From Gordonia soli NBRC 108243 (GTDB taxonomy: Bacteria > Actinomycetota > Actinomycetes > Mycobacteriales > Mycobacteriaceae): a stretch of DNA of 64,000 nucleotides. The DNA is taken from contig NZ_BANX01000028.1 of assembly GCF_000334455.1 (NCBI RefSeq), positions 104,617-168,616 on the forward strand. The letters are read 5' to 3'. Below, piece after piece: positions 56,700-64,000 of the stretch. The notes below the pieces were generated by a model. That model was not told the DNA's origin, searched no databases, and saw only the letters and a list, made by a program, of their open reading frames with translations. The translations under genes and the position numbers were made by a program. Each line of letters begins with the position of its first letter. Position 1 is the first letter of the stretch.

Positions 56700-58232
56700 T
56701 CACCCGGCCAGCTCGACCGAGTCGGCATGGCGGCGGCGCGAGGCGGCGATGACGGCGATCGCGCCGACGAGACCGACCACCGACAGACCGCTGACCACAT
56801 AGATCGCAGTGGTCATGCCGCCGAGCAGTTCACCCGGCCGATTCGGCTCCGACGAACTCGAGAGCACCGCCGTCACCACGGCCATCATGACCGCGCCGCC
56901 GACCTGGACGCTGGTGTTGACCAGGCCCGACGCCAGCCCCTGCTCGGAGTCGGAGACCCCGGCGGTGCCCTGTGAGGTCACCGCGGGGAAGGTCACGGCG
57001 AATCCGAGACCGAGCAGCAGGATGGTCGGCAGCAGGAAGCTGGCGTATCCCATCCCCGGCTGCACCCGCGAGAACAGCAGGTAGCCGAACAGGAATGCCG
57101 CGAAACCGATGACCAGCAGGGCCTGCGTCGGCACACGATCCAGGACGCGGTCCATGCGCAGTGCGCTGCCGGCGACGATCAGTCCGGCGGGCAGGAAGGC
57201 CAGCGCCATCGACAGCGGCGACCAACCGAGCGAATCCTGCAGATAGAGGGTGACGACGAACTGGAACGCCACATAGCCACCGAACATCAGGGCCGCCGAG
57301 ACGTTCGCGTGCACCAGGCTCACCGATCGCAGCAGTCCGAGTCGGACCAGCGGGTGCCGGTGGCGTCGCTCGGTGATCACGAACGCGACCGCCAGCACGG
57401 CTGCGGCGACCAACGCGCCGACGGTGACCGGGTCAGTCCATCCGATGTCGGGGGCCCGGACGACTCCGAAGACGAGGACCAGGAGCGCCCCGGTACTGGT
57501 GACGGCGCCGACCAGGTCGAAATGCGCCCACCGGAATCCGGCGGTGACCGTGCGCGGGATGACGATCGCACCGGCCGCGAGCAGCGCGAGGGCCAGGGGG
57601 CCGGGGAAGATCAGGGTTGCGCGCCACGACAGTTCGGTGAGTAGCCCACCGAAGACCAGACCGAGCGAGAAGCCGCTGGCACCGCAGACGGTGTAGATGC
57701 TCAGCGCACGGTTGCGCGCAGGCCCCTCGGCGAATGTGGTGGTGATGATCGACAGTCCCGCCGGCACCGTGAACGCTGCGGCGACGCCCTTGACGAAGCG
57801 CAAGGCGATGATCACCGACTCTATGTCGACGACCGCGCTGACCACCGACGCGACCCCGAACACCGCGAGTGCTGCCAGGAAGACGCGGCGTCGACCGAAC
57901 AGGTCACTCGCCCGACCGCCCAGCAGGAGCAGACCGCCGTAGCCGAGCACGTACCCGCTCACCATCCACTGCAGTTGGGACTGGCCCAACCCCAGGTCGG
58001 CACCGATGGACGGCAACGCCACCCCGACCATCGAGACGTCCAGTCCGTCGAGGAACAACGCGCCGGCCAGGACGACCAGCAGGATCCATGTGGCCTTGGA
58101 CCAGTTCTTCGCGGAGGTGATGTGCCCCGGTCCCCCGCTGTCGGGCGGAGAGCTGCCGGGTGGAGATTGCGGCGCCCCCGTCGCCGCGTTCGTCGGTGAG
58201 CTCTCCGGACCGTGCTCCATGGAAATCGACAT
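56700..58232 (-). CDS. MFS multidrug-type transporter (DHA2-like)
   Basis: This protein of about 510 residues has some 14 hydrophobic helices in the DHA2 layout. It has the motif GYGGLLLLGGRASDLFGRRR between helices 2 and 3 (motif A) and the N-terminal LDGLDVSMVGVALPSIGADLG. The first 45 residues are a Pro/Ser/Gly-rich cytoplasmic tail. It probably exports a drug or metabolite using the proton gradient. ATG 58232 is chosen because the upstream frame runs into the operator; ATG 58220 is possible. It is divergent from a marR gene that likely controls it. Confidence 0.88.
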   Translation of the reverse strand: MSISMEHGPESSPTNAATGAPQSPPGSSPPDSGGPGHITSAKNWSKATWILLVVLAGALFLDGLDVSMVGVALPSIGADLGLGQSQLQWMVSGYVLGYGGLLLLGGRASDLFGRRRVFLAALAVFGVASVVSAVVDIESVIIALRFVKGVAAAFTVPAGLSIITTTFAEGPARNRALSIYTVCGASGFSLGLVFGGLLTELSWRATLIFPGPLALALLAAGAIVIPRTVTAGFRWAHFDLVGAVTSTGALLVLVFGVVRAPDIGWTDPVTVGALVAAAVLAVAFVITERRHRHPLVRLGLLRSVSLVHANVSAALMFGGYVAFQFVVTLYLQDSLGWSPLSMALAFLPAGLIVAGSALRMDRVLDRVPTQALLVIGFAAFLFGYLLFSRVQPGMGYASFLLPTILLLGLGFAVTFPAVTSQGTAGVSDSEQGLASGLVNTSVQVGGAVMMAVVTAVLSSSSEPNRPGELLGGMTTAIYVVSGLSVVGLVGAIAVIAASRRRHADSVELAG

Positions 58233-58242
58233 GCGGATCAAT

Positions 58243-58288
58243 ATATGCACACGCATTCAATGTGTCTACATCTTTTTCATGTGCATAT
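58243..58288. promoter_or_regulatory. Widely spaced inverted repeat between MFS and marR genes
   Basis: ATATGCACA (58243-58251) and TGTGCATAT (58280-58288) are perfect complements 28 bp apart; GCACAC/TGTGTC gives a shorter inner dyad. The AT-rich gap holds both divergent promoters. Two MarR dimers, or one site per promoter, could bind here. Confidence 0.6.
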
Positions 58289-58317
58289 GATGCGTCGTCA
58301 TCTGGTAGACTCCGGCC

Positions 58318-58845
58318 ATGACTCAGACAGTCGACGATGCGGTCGGCACAGGGTCGTCGGCAGCCGAGATGGGCAGCCCCGACTGCGACTCAGATCTGCC
58401 CATCGTCACGCGCGAGAGCACCGCCGAGGACGCGCTGGCCGCGGCCTGGCACGACCTCTCGGTCCGCTACCACCGGGTGTCGTGCGCGCTCGACCGAGAG
58501 CTGCAGAGCCGACATCAACTGACCTCGAGCGAGTTCGAGGTTCTCGAATTACTCTGTCGCGCAGACGATCACAAGAGTCGGATGAGCGCGCTGGCCGAGC
58601 ACGTGCACCTCACGCAGAGCGCACTGTCACGCGTGGTCGCCGGACTCGAACGCGACGGTCTGGTGTCGCGCACGATGTGCACATCCGACCGACGATCGGT
58701 GTTCGCCGCGCTCACCCAGGCCGGCTCGGAGCGCTACGACCAGGCCCGGCCGACTCAACGCGCCGTACTCTCCGACAACGCCATCGGCTGTCAGGATCTG
58801 GTCCGGGACGCGCAAGCGGTGGCCGCCGCGAGGTCTCAGATCTGA
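58318..58845 (+). CDS. MarR-family regulator
   Basis: This 175-residue winged-helix regulator has [46 protein letters not shown] (recognition helix) and the wing [16 protein letters not shown] with the DRR signature. The first 35 residues are an acidic extension not typical of the family. It probably represses the divergent MFS pump until a ligand binds. Its last 10 bases overlap the tsaD 3' end on the other strand. Confidence 0.87.
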   Translation: MTQTVDDAVGTGSSAAEMGSPDCDSDLPIVTRESTAEDALAAAWHDLSVRYHRVSCALDRELQSRHQLTSSEFEVLELLCRADDHKSRMSALAEHVHLTQSALSRVVAGLERDGLVSRTMCTSDRRSVFAALTQAGSERYDQARPTQRAVLSDNAIGCQDLVRDAQAVAAARSQI

Positions 58846-59882
58846 CTGATCTGAACCGACATCCCCGGATCCGACGCCACCGTCAACGGTGACGGCGACG
58901 CGCCCGCGGCGATCACGTGGGCACCCAGGCTCGCGATCATCGCGCCGTTGTCGGTGCACAGTCGGGGGCGCGGGATGCGCAGGGTCACGCCGGCCGCGGC
59001 GGCGCGTTCTCCTGCCAGCGATCGGATCCTCGAGTTCGCCGTCGCTCCCCCGCCCAGTACGAGGGTCTCGACGCCCAGATCGGTACAGGCCCGGATGGCC
59101 TTCAGCGTGAGGACGTCGGCGACAGCCTCCTGGAACGAGGCCGCGATGTCGGGAACGGACACGGTCGATCCCTCCCGCCGAGCCTTCTCGACATGACGTG
59201 CCACCGCGGTCTTGAGTCCGCTGAACGAGAAGTCGTAGCGCGCATCCCGTGGTCCGGTCATGCCCCGCGGGAAGGCGATCGCGGTCGGATCGCCGTCGGC
59301 CGCAGCCCGATCGAGAGCGGGACCGCCCGGGAACCCGAGGCCCAGCAGCCGCGCGACCTTGTCGAACGCCTCACCCGCGGCGTCGTCGACCGTCGTGCCG
59401 AGTTCGACGATCGGGTGGCCGAGGTCGGTGACGTGGAGCAGGTGGGTATGACCACCCGACACCAACAGGGCCACACACTCCGGCATCGGACCGTGCTCGA
59501 GCGTGTCGACCGCGACGTGTCCGCCGAGATGGTTGACGGCATAGAGCGGGACATCCCAGGCAAGCGCGTAGGCCTTGGCGGCCGCGACACCCACCAGTAG
59601 CGCACCGGCGAGTCCCGGGCCGATGGTGACCGCGACGGCATCCGGACGGTCGATACCCGCCGTTTCCCGAGCGCGCTGCATCGTCGGCACGATCGCCTCC
59701 AGATGCGCGCGCGAAGCGACCTCGGGGACGACCCCACCGAAGCGGGCGTGCTCGTCGACGCTCGACGCGACCTCGTCGGCGAGCAGTGTCAGCGAACCCG
59801 GCGAACCGTCCGGCTGCGGATCGAACTCCACGACACCGACACCTGTCTCGTCACACGAACTCTCGACACCCAACACGATCAT
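58836..59882 (-). CDS. tsaD: tRNA N6-threonylcarbamoyladenosine (t6A) synthase subunit TsaD
   Basis: This is the catalytic subunit that transfers the threonylcarbamoyl group onto A37 of ANN-decoding tRNAs. The 348-residue ASKHA-fold protein starts [19 protein letters not shown]. It has the metal-binding NHLGGHVA (His pair), [10 protein letters not shown] and the adenine site [14 protein letters not shown]. Gcp was the earlier name. It is the last gene of the operon nnr-alr-hydrolase-tsaE-tsaB-rimI-tsaD; its start overlaps the rimI stop. Confidence 0.96.
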   Translation of the reverse strand: MIVLGVESSCDETGVGVVEFDPQPDGSPGSLTLLADEVASSVDEHARFGGVVPEVASRAHLEAIVPTMQRARETAGIDRPDAVAVTIGPGLAGALLVGVAAAKAYALAWDVPLYAVNHLGGHVAVDTLEHGPMPECVALLVSGGHTHLLHVTDLGHPIVELGTTVDDAAGEAFDKVARLLGLGFPGGPALDRAAADGDPTAIAFPRGMTGPRDARYDFSFSGLKTAVARHVEKARREGSTVSVPDIAASFQEAVADVLTLKAIRACTDLGVETLVLGGGATANSRIRSLAGERAAAAGVTLRIPRPRLCTDNGAMIASLGAHVIAAGASPSPLTVASDPGMSVQISQI

Positions 59883-60400
59883 CGCGTGCTCATCCCCGCT
59901 TTCTGACCCATCGCATCGTCACCGTCACGCGGGGGTCGGATCATCGTGTACGCGTCGGCACCCGACGGCTGGTAGTAGCCGCGGCGCACACCCGACCGGA
60001 CGAATCCGTGACTCTCGTAGAGCGAGATCGCGGTGTCGTTGTCGGTGCGCACCTCGAGGTAGACCGGTGCGGTAATCGAATCCGCGACACCGAGCATCGC
60101 GGCCAGCAGTGCGCGACCCAACCCGCGACCCCGGTACGCGGGCGCCACCGCGATGGTGTGGATCTCGCACTCGTGACCGTCCCGCTCGTTGCCGAGCGTG
60201 GAGACACCCGCGTAACCGACCAGGTCGCCCCGTGGCCGGTCGCGCGCGGCGAAGTAGCGGTTGTACGGCGCGTTCAGTTCTGCGCGGAAGGCTGCTGCGG
60301 GCCACGGGGAATCCTCGGCGAACATCTCACGCTCGAGCGCGGCGCAGCGCGGGATGTCGGCCAGGGTCAAGGCGTCGACCACCGAGCCGGTGCCGGTCAT
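59879..60400 (-). CDS. rimI: Ribosomal-protein-alanine N-acetyltransferase
   Basis: This 173-residue GNAT has the acetyl-CoA loop [17 protein letters not shown] and the ending [29 protein letters not shown] typical of RimI (Rv3420c-like), which acetylates the N-terminus of ribosomal protein bS18 and possibly others. It overlaps tsaB upstream and tsaD downstream by four bases each, so it is tightly coupled with the t6A genes. Confidence 0.93.
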   Translation of the reverse strand: MTGTGSVVDALTLADIPRCAALEREMFAEDSPWPAAAFRAELNAPYNRYFAARDRPRGDLVGYAGVSTLGNERDGHECEIHTIAVAPAYRGRGLGRALLAAMLGVADSITAPVYLEVRTDNDTAISLYESHGFVRSGVRRGYYQPSGADAYTMIRPPRDGDDAMGQKAGMSTR

Positions 60401-61104
60401 CTCGGACCCCCGGCCGACGTGCGATCGGCCTGCTCGACGGCGTCCGGCCGCCGGAGGTACAGCGGGGTGAGCGGCCCCGGCGCGGCACCAGAACCGAGGC
60501 CGGACGCCGAACCATCGAGCGGCCGCTGCGATGCCACGATCAGTCCGGCCACCGTGGGGACGGTGGCGGCCCCGACCGGACGCCCGAACAGCGCGGCGTG
60601 ATCAGGTGAGCCGCAGACGATGTCGATGTCCGTGTCGGTGAGCGACGAGACGAGCTCGGCCGGGGCGAGCACGCCCGGACCGTCGAGCCGGCGTCCGTCG
60701 CGGTAGCGGGCCCAGTAGACCTCGCGCCGCCGCGCGTCGGTGATCACGAGCACCGTCGGCGCGCCGCCGTGGGCGAATTCGTCGACCGCGATCGCATCCA
60801 GTGAGCACACCCCGTACACGGGGATTCCGACGGCGTCACCGAACGCAGCCGCCGTGGCCATCCCGACACGCAGACCGGTGAACGGGCCGGGTCCCGTACC
60901 GACCACCAGTGCGCCGAGATCGGCTCGGGCCGTGCCGGACTCCTCCAACACCTCGGCGATCGACGTGGTCAGCACCTCGGCATGCCGGCGGGCATCGGTG
61001 ATCATCCGGGTGGCAAGTACATCGGGGCCGGTCGCCACGCCGTCCAGTTCGGCGACTCCGGCGATCACCGACGGGGTCGACGTGTCCAGGGCCAGAATCC
61101 GCAT
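60397..61104 (-). CDS. tsaB: t6A biosynthesis scaffold protein TsaB
   Basis: This 235-residue ASKHA-fold protein lacks the TsaD metal site. It starts MRILALDTSTPSVIAGV and has LVVGTGPGPFTGLRVGMATAAAFG, the TsaB signature; the C-terminal part is partly low-complexity. TsaB dimerises with TsaD and recruits TsaE. Its ATG overlaps the tsaE stop. Confidence 0.94.
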   Translation of the reverse strand: MRILALDTSTPSVIAGVAELDGVATGPDVLATRMITDARRHAEVLTTSIAEVLEESGTARADLGALVVGTGPGPFTGLRVGMATAAAFGDAVGIPVYGVCSLDAIAVDEFAHGGAPTVLVITDARRREVYWARYRDGRRLDGPGVLAPAELVSSLTDTDIDIVCGSPDHAALFGRPVGAATVPTVAGLIVASQRPLDGSASGLGSGAAPGPLTPLYLRRPDAVEQADRTSAGGPR

Positions 61105-61541
61105 CAGCCGTCCACCCATTCCCACTCGGCACGCCGCTGCTCGGTGTCGTCGGCGCGGTACAGGCGAATCCGCAGGTGCCGGTCGGCCAACCGCTCGACC
61201 ACCCCGCCCCCCCATTCCACGACGACTACGGAATCGGTGAGATCGGTGTCCAGGTCCAGCGCGTCGAGTTCGTCGAGGCCGCCCAGCCGGTAGGCGTCGA
61301 CATGCACCATGCCGGGACGGTCGGCCGTGCCCGACGCGTGCTCGCGGGCGATGATGAAGGTCGGCGACGAGACCCGCCCGCGCACACCGAGTCCGGCCGC
61401 GATACCGCGCGCCATCGCGGTCTTGCCCGCGCCGAGCGGACCGTCGAGGACGACCAGGTCGCCGGCCGCCAGCCCGGCCGCGATCTCACGGCCGAGGTCC
61501 TCGGTGTCGGTGACCAGCGGGAGCAGTCGCGTCTCGGTCAT
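61104..61541 (-). CDS. tsaE: t6A biosynthesis ATPase TsaE
   Basis: This 145-residue ATPase has the P-loop LDGPLGAGKTAMARGIA, SPTFIIAREH and the Walker-B-like HVDAYRLGGLDELDALDLD. It activates the TsaB-TsaD complex. The ATG at 61541 overlaps the stop of the alpha/beta hydrolase (ATGA). It is of full family length. Confidence 0.94.
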   Translation of the reverse strand: MTETRLLPLVTDTEDLGREIAAGLAAGDLVVLDGPLGAGKTAMARGIAAGLGVRGRVSSPTFIIAREHASGTADRPGMVHVDAYRLGGLDELDALDLDTDLTDSVVVVEWGGGVVERLADRHLRIRLYRADDTEQRRAEWEWVDG

Positions 61542-62698
61542 CGCGAGCCTCGCTGCCACCACCGTCGACGGGGCTGCGGCCGCGCCGCACGCGCCCGCGA
61601 CACCAGATCTGCGATGGCATCGGTGACGATGTCCGGCTGCTCCATCTGCACCATGTGGCCCGCGCCGTCGACCTTCACCAGCCGAGAGTCCGGACCGAGT
61701 TCGGAGAACATCCGGACCGAGTTCTCGAACGGCGTCAACCGATCCGCGGTCGCACCGACCACGACGGTCGGCACCTGCGCCAGGATCGGCAGCGCCAGCG
61801 ACTCGTCATGCATCTCCAGGGCGTGCAGGAAGTTCACCAGGGTGTCCAGCGACGTCCCCTGGATCATCGACTCGACCGCACGCGCCGTCGTAGGGCTGAA
61901 GAAGTCACTGCCGAAACTCGCCGCCACCAGTACGGGTTCCAGTGCGCGCCGCGTGATCCCGCGTCCGGCCTGCACCAGCGCCGGTGCGCGTCGCACCGAC
62001 AGCCGGAACACGTCGACCACCGGGTTACGCAGTCCCTCACCGAGACCGGTCTCGGTGATGCCCCGTGACGCGGTCGCGATCAACGCGACGCCGGCGACCT
62101 GACCGGCCGGCGAGAACAGCGCGGGGTGTCGGCGCGCCAGCGCCATGACGGCCATTCCGCCCATCGAATGCGACACCAGCACCACCGGACCCGACGGTGC
62201 GAGCGCGCGGAGCACCGCCGCGGTGTCGTCGGCGAGCTGGGTGATGGTGGCGGTGTCGTCGGGCGCGGGATCGCTGGCGCCGTGTCCGCGATGGTCGAAG
62301 AAGACCATGCGGATGTTGCGTCCCGCCCACAGTCGCGCGAGGGCGAACCGCTGGAAGTGCCAGCTCGCCATCCTCAGACTGAACCCGTGCACGAACACGA
62401 CGGTGAATTCCGGCGTGGTGGATTCGTCACCGTCACCGAGGGTCACCGTGCGGGCCGCCAGCGAGACACCGTCGTCGGCGGTCACCGTCGACGACGCAGT
62501 CGGGCCCACGGTGAGATCGACCGGGGCTTCGTCGTAGATGGCAGCGAAGTCGACGCCGTCGTGGGGGTCGACGCGGTCGACGGTGCGGCGGCGGGTCACG
62601 TTACGGGCCACACCACCGGCGGCGACGGCCCCCAGGGCAGCGACTCCCGCCACCCCGGCCAGCCAGCCGATGCGGTCGGGGTTATCCACCCACACCAC
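61538..62698 (-). CDS. Alpha/beta hydrolase inserted between alr and tsaE
   Basis: This protein of about 386 residues has a hydrophobic N-terminal helix (WLAGVAGVAALGAVAAGG, about 9-27) that may anchor it to the membrane. The hydrolase fold follows: VVFVHGFSLRMASW, FFDHRGHGAS, the nucleophile in LVSHSMGGMA, the acid in VVGATADRLTP and the His in VDGAGHMVQME. The substrate is unknown. A hydrolase at this locus is seen in several mycobacteria though not in M. tuberculosis. The start is one of three GTGs at 62698, 62695 and 62689, all overlapping the alr end. Confidence 0.86.
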   Translation of the reverse strand: MVWVDNPDRIGWLAGVAGVAALGAVAAGGVARNVTRRRTVDRVDPHDGVDFAAIYDEAPVDLTVGPTASSTVTADDGVSLAARTVTLGDGDESTTPEFTVVFVHGFSLRMASWHFQRFALARLWAGRNIRMVFFDHRGHGASDPAPDDTATITQLADDTAAVLRALAPSGPVVLVSHSMGGMAVMALARRHPALFSPAGQVAGVALIATASRGITETGLGEGLRNPVVDVFRLSVRRAPALVQAGRGITRRALEPVLVAASFGSDFFSPTTARAVESMIQGTSLDTLVNFLHALEMHDESLALPILAQVPTVVVGATADRLTPFENSVRMFSELGPDSRLVKVDGAGHMVQMEQPDIVTDAIADLVSRARAARPQPRRRWWQRGSR

Positions 62699-63815
62699 CG
62701 ACGTACTGTCGCACCACTCGGCCGCCGACACCGGAGACGATCTCGTAGTCGATGGTGTCGACCGCTTCCGCCCAGTCTCGTGCGGTCGGGCCGCCCGCGG
62801 CACCGGTGCCGAACAGCTCGGCCCGATCGCCCTCGGCGACACCGCCACCGTCAGGGCCGAGGTCGACGACCAGCTGGTCCATGCAGACACGGCCGACGCC
62901 GTCGAAGAGGCGATCGTTGATCAGCACCTGCAGACGTCCGGACAGCGCGCGCGGGACTCCGTCGGCATAGCCGGCGGGCAGCACGGCGATGGTGGTGTCG
63001 ACGGGAGCGGTCCAGGTGTGGTTGTAGGAGACGCCCTGACCCGCGGCGATTCGCTTCACCAGGGCCACCTCGGCGGTGAGGGTCATCGCGGGGATCAACC
63101 CGAAGTCCCCGATGGCCGGGACCGGCGTCCGGCCGTAGAGCGCGATGCCGGGGCGGACCAGATCACGTGCGAGATCCGGTCGGGTCAGCACCGCAGGCGA
63201 ATTGGCGAGGTGGATGAGTGGGGTCGCGACCCCGAGTCGGGTCAGCAGCGCCGCCGCGGCATCGGTGCGCTCGGCCTGCGCGGAGTTGAGCGGATGATCG
63301 GGTTCGTCACCGCGCGCCAGATGGCTCATCACGGCGCGCACCCGGATACTGCCCTCGGCGTCGGCCTTGGCCAGCGAGACCGCGACGTCGTCCCAGGTCT
63401 CCTCGCCGATCCCGCTGCGATTGAGGCCGGAGTCGATCTTCGCGGTCACCGTCGCGGGGGAACCCATCACCCGGGCGGCGGCGATCACGGCATCCAGTTG
63501 ACGCTGCGACGACACGGCAATGTCGATGCCGGCCGCGATGGCCGCCGCGAAGTCGGAGCCGGTGGTGTGCAGCCACGACGTGACATGCGCATCGACGCCT
63601 GCCGCGCGCAGCGCGAGCGCTTCGCTGATGTGGGCGACGCCGAGTTCGGTCGCACCGGCGGCGATCACCGTCCTGGCCACGGGTACGGCACCGTGCCCGT
63701 ACGCATCCGCCTTGACCACGGCCAGGATGTCGGTGCCCGACGCAGCACGCAACACACCGACGTTGTGCGCGATGGCATCGAGGTCGATGGTGGCGGTCAG
63801 GGCTGGCGAACTCAT
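62682..63815 (-). CDS. alr: Alanine racemase
   Basis: This enzyme makes D-alanine for peptidoglycan. The 377-residue fold-type III PLP enzyme has Lys35 in LAVVKADAYGHGA, the catalytic Tyr in GVSYNHTW, ARDLVRPGIALYG and GRVCMDQLVVDLG. ATG 63815 gives the family start; ATG 63824 is also possible. It overlaps a 35-codon frame upstream by ATGA and the hydrolase downstream. Confidence 0.96.
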   Translation of the reverse strand: MSSPALTATIDLDAIAHNVGVLRAASGTDILAVVKADAYGHGAVPVARTVIAAGATELGVAHISEALALRAAGVDAHVTSWLHTTGSDFAAAIAAGIDIAVSSQRQLDAVIAAARVMGSPATVTAKIDSGLNRSGIGEETWDDVAVSLAKADAEGSIRVRAVMSHLARGDEPDHPLNSAQAERTDAAAALLTRLGVATPLIHLANSPAVLTRPDLARDLVRPGIALYGRTPVPAIGDFGLIPAMTLTAEVALVKRIAAGQGVSYNHTWTAPVDTTIAVLPAGYADGVPRALSGRLQVLINDRLFDGVGRVCMDQLVVDLGPDGGGVAEGDRAELFGTGAAGGPTARDWAEAVDTIDYEIVSGVGGRVVRQYVGGVGG

Positions 63816-63919
63816 CGGGGCCATTGTCCCAGATGGGGGGAGATCTCCCACATCACACCGATCATGGGCCGCCCGGCGGCGTCGACCACCCCCGGCTCGC
63901 GCTCCCGTCCGACGCTCAC
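63812..63919 (-). CDS. Possible 35-residue small ORF coupling nnr and alr
   Basis: A GTG at 63919 overlaps the nnr stop (GTGA) and the frame ends in a TGA overlapping the alr ATG at 63815 (ATGA). The peptide starts VSVGREREPG and ends LGQWPR, with no signal or membrane segment. Double stop-start overlap is the pattern seen between the real genes of this operon, but the length is short and no ribosome site is clear. It may be a small protein, a coupling leader or chance. Confidence 0.35.
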   Translation of the reverse strand: MSVGREREPGVVDAAGRPMIGVMWEISPHLGQWPR

Positions 63920-64000
63920 GGGTGTGCCGCCCGGAGACCGGCGACGGTGTCGTGCACGGCTGCGGCCAGCGCCGACGCCCCGATGGGTGCGCCGGCGGCG
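63916..64000 (-). CDS. nnr: Bifunctional NAD(P)H-hydrate repair enzyme, C-terminal end (cut by window edge)
   Basis: The last 28 codons of a gene that starts beyond the window read AAGAPIGASALAAAVHDTV and end RAAHP. This matches the C-terminal tail of the ADP-dependent NAD(P)H-hydrate dehydratase domain (usually GAPxSASDL), and nnr is the usual gene upstream of alr in mycobacteria. The enzyme epimerises and dehydrates damaged NAD(P)HX. The identification rests on a short tail and on position. Confidence 0.6.
   Translation of the reverse strand, partial: AAGAPIGASALAAAVHDTVAGLRAAHP

Noticed and set aside
56700..58256. Upstream start of the MFS gene at 58256
   Set aside because: It would place the first codons inside the inverted-repeat operator; ATG 58232 gives a normal cytoplasmic tail.

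Overview
The window comes from a strongly GC-rich, mycolic-acid-type actinomycete, most likely Gordonia or a close relative. This is an inference from gene content and order; there is no rRNA to confirm it. The gene order resembles the Mycobacterium tuberculosis stretch metX to nnr. Two blocks are almost collinear with it: folD with its DUF3017 partner, and choD-guaB3-guaB2-(DUF5319)-rsdA-sigD-(Rv3415c-like)-whiB3-groEL1-groES-tsaD-rimI-tsaB-tsaE-alr. Extra accessory genes are inserted between the conserved blocks.

Layout. 1-9 kb: the end of metX, a membrane-anchored Hsp70-like protein, DUF3017, folD, a PLP dehydratase, an APH-like kinase with a DUF7064-type partner facing a TetR regulator, trmL and a GIY-YIG protein. 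9-13 kb: dnaE2 with a LexA box and a small secreted protein. 13-19 kb: an MpaB oxygenase/aldehyde dehydrogenase operon facing a TetR, a GH16-like protein with a DegT aminotransferase, and a GNAT. 19-27 kb: a HEAT protein and a MerR-HEAT fusion behind a MerR-type operator, a lipoprotein esterase and TetR, then an AcrA1-type double SDR with a D-threonine-aldolase-like enzyme. 26.7-29.3 kb: imuA'-imuB with a LexA box, so all three mutasome genes (dnaE2, imuA', imuB) lie within about 20 kb. 29.3-32 kb: an accessory patch with a 13E12/DUF222-HNH gene, a decayed copy of its 5' end, a 266-bp tandem duplication and an array-like dispersed repeat. 32-39.6 kb: an FAD oxidoreductase, an Rv2578c-type radical SAM protein, a Ser/Thr kinase and a PspC envelope-stress module (response regulator, PspC histidine kinase, divergent PspC protein). 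39.7-50.8 kb: guaA, guaB3 and guaB2, interrupted by a SnoaL-like gene with a 25-bp tandem repeat, an SDR/XRE divergent pair closed by matching hairpins, the biotin ECF transporter bioYMN, and choD. 50.9-58.8 kb: rsdA-sigD, whiB3, groES-groEL1 under a CIRCE element, and an MFS pump facing a MarR. 58.8-64 kb: tsaD-rimI-tsaB-tsaE, an alpha/beta hydrolase, alr and nnr as a tightly overlapping operon.

The least explained element is a compound repeat of a 13-bp motif (GTCGACCGTGCGC) spaced every 20-21 bp. Three copies point one way and two point the other way across a spacer. It occurs twice downstream of the 13E12 gene and once, some 16 kb away, between choD and guaB3. A rearranged set lies upstream of the 13E12 gene, around its decayed copy. 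No gene in the window accounts for it.
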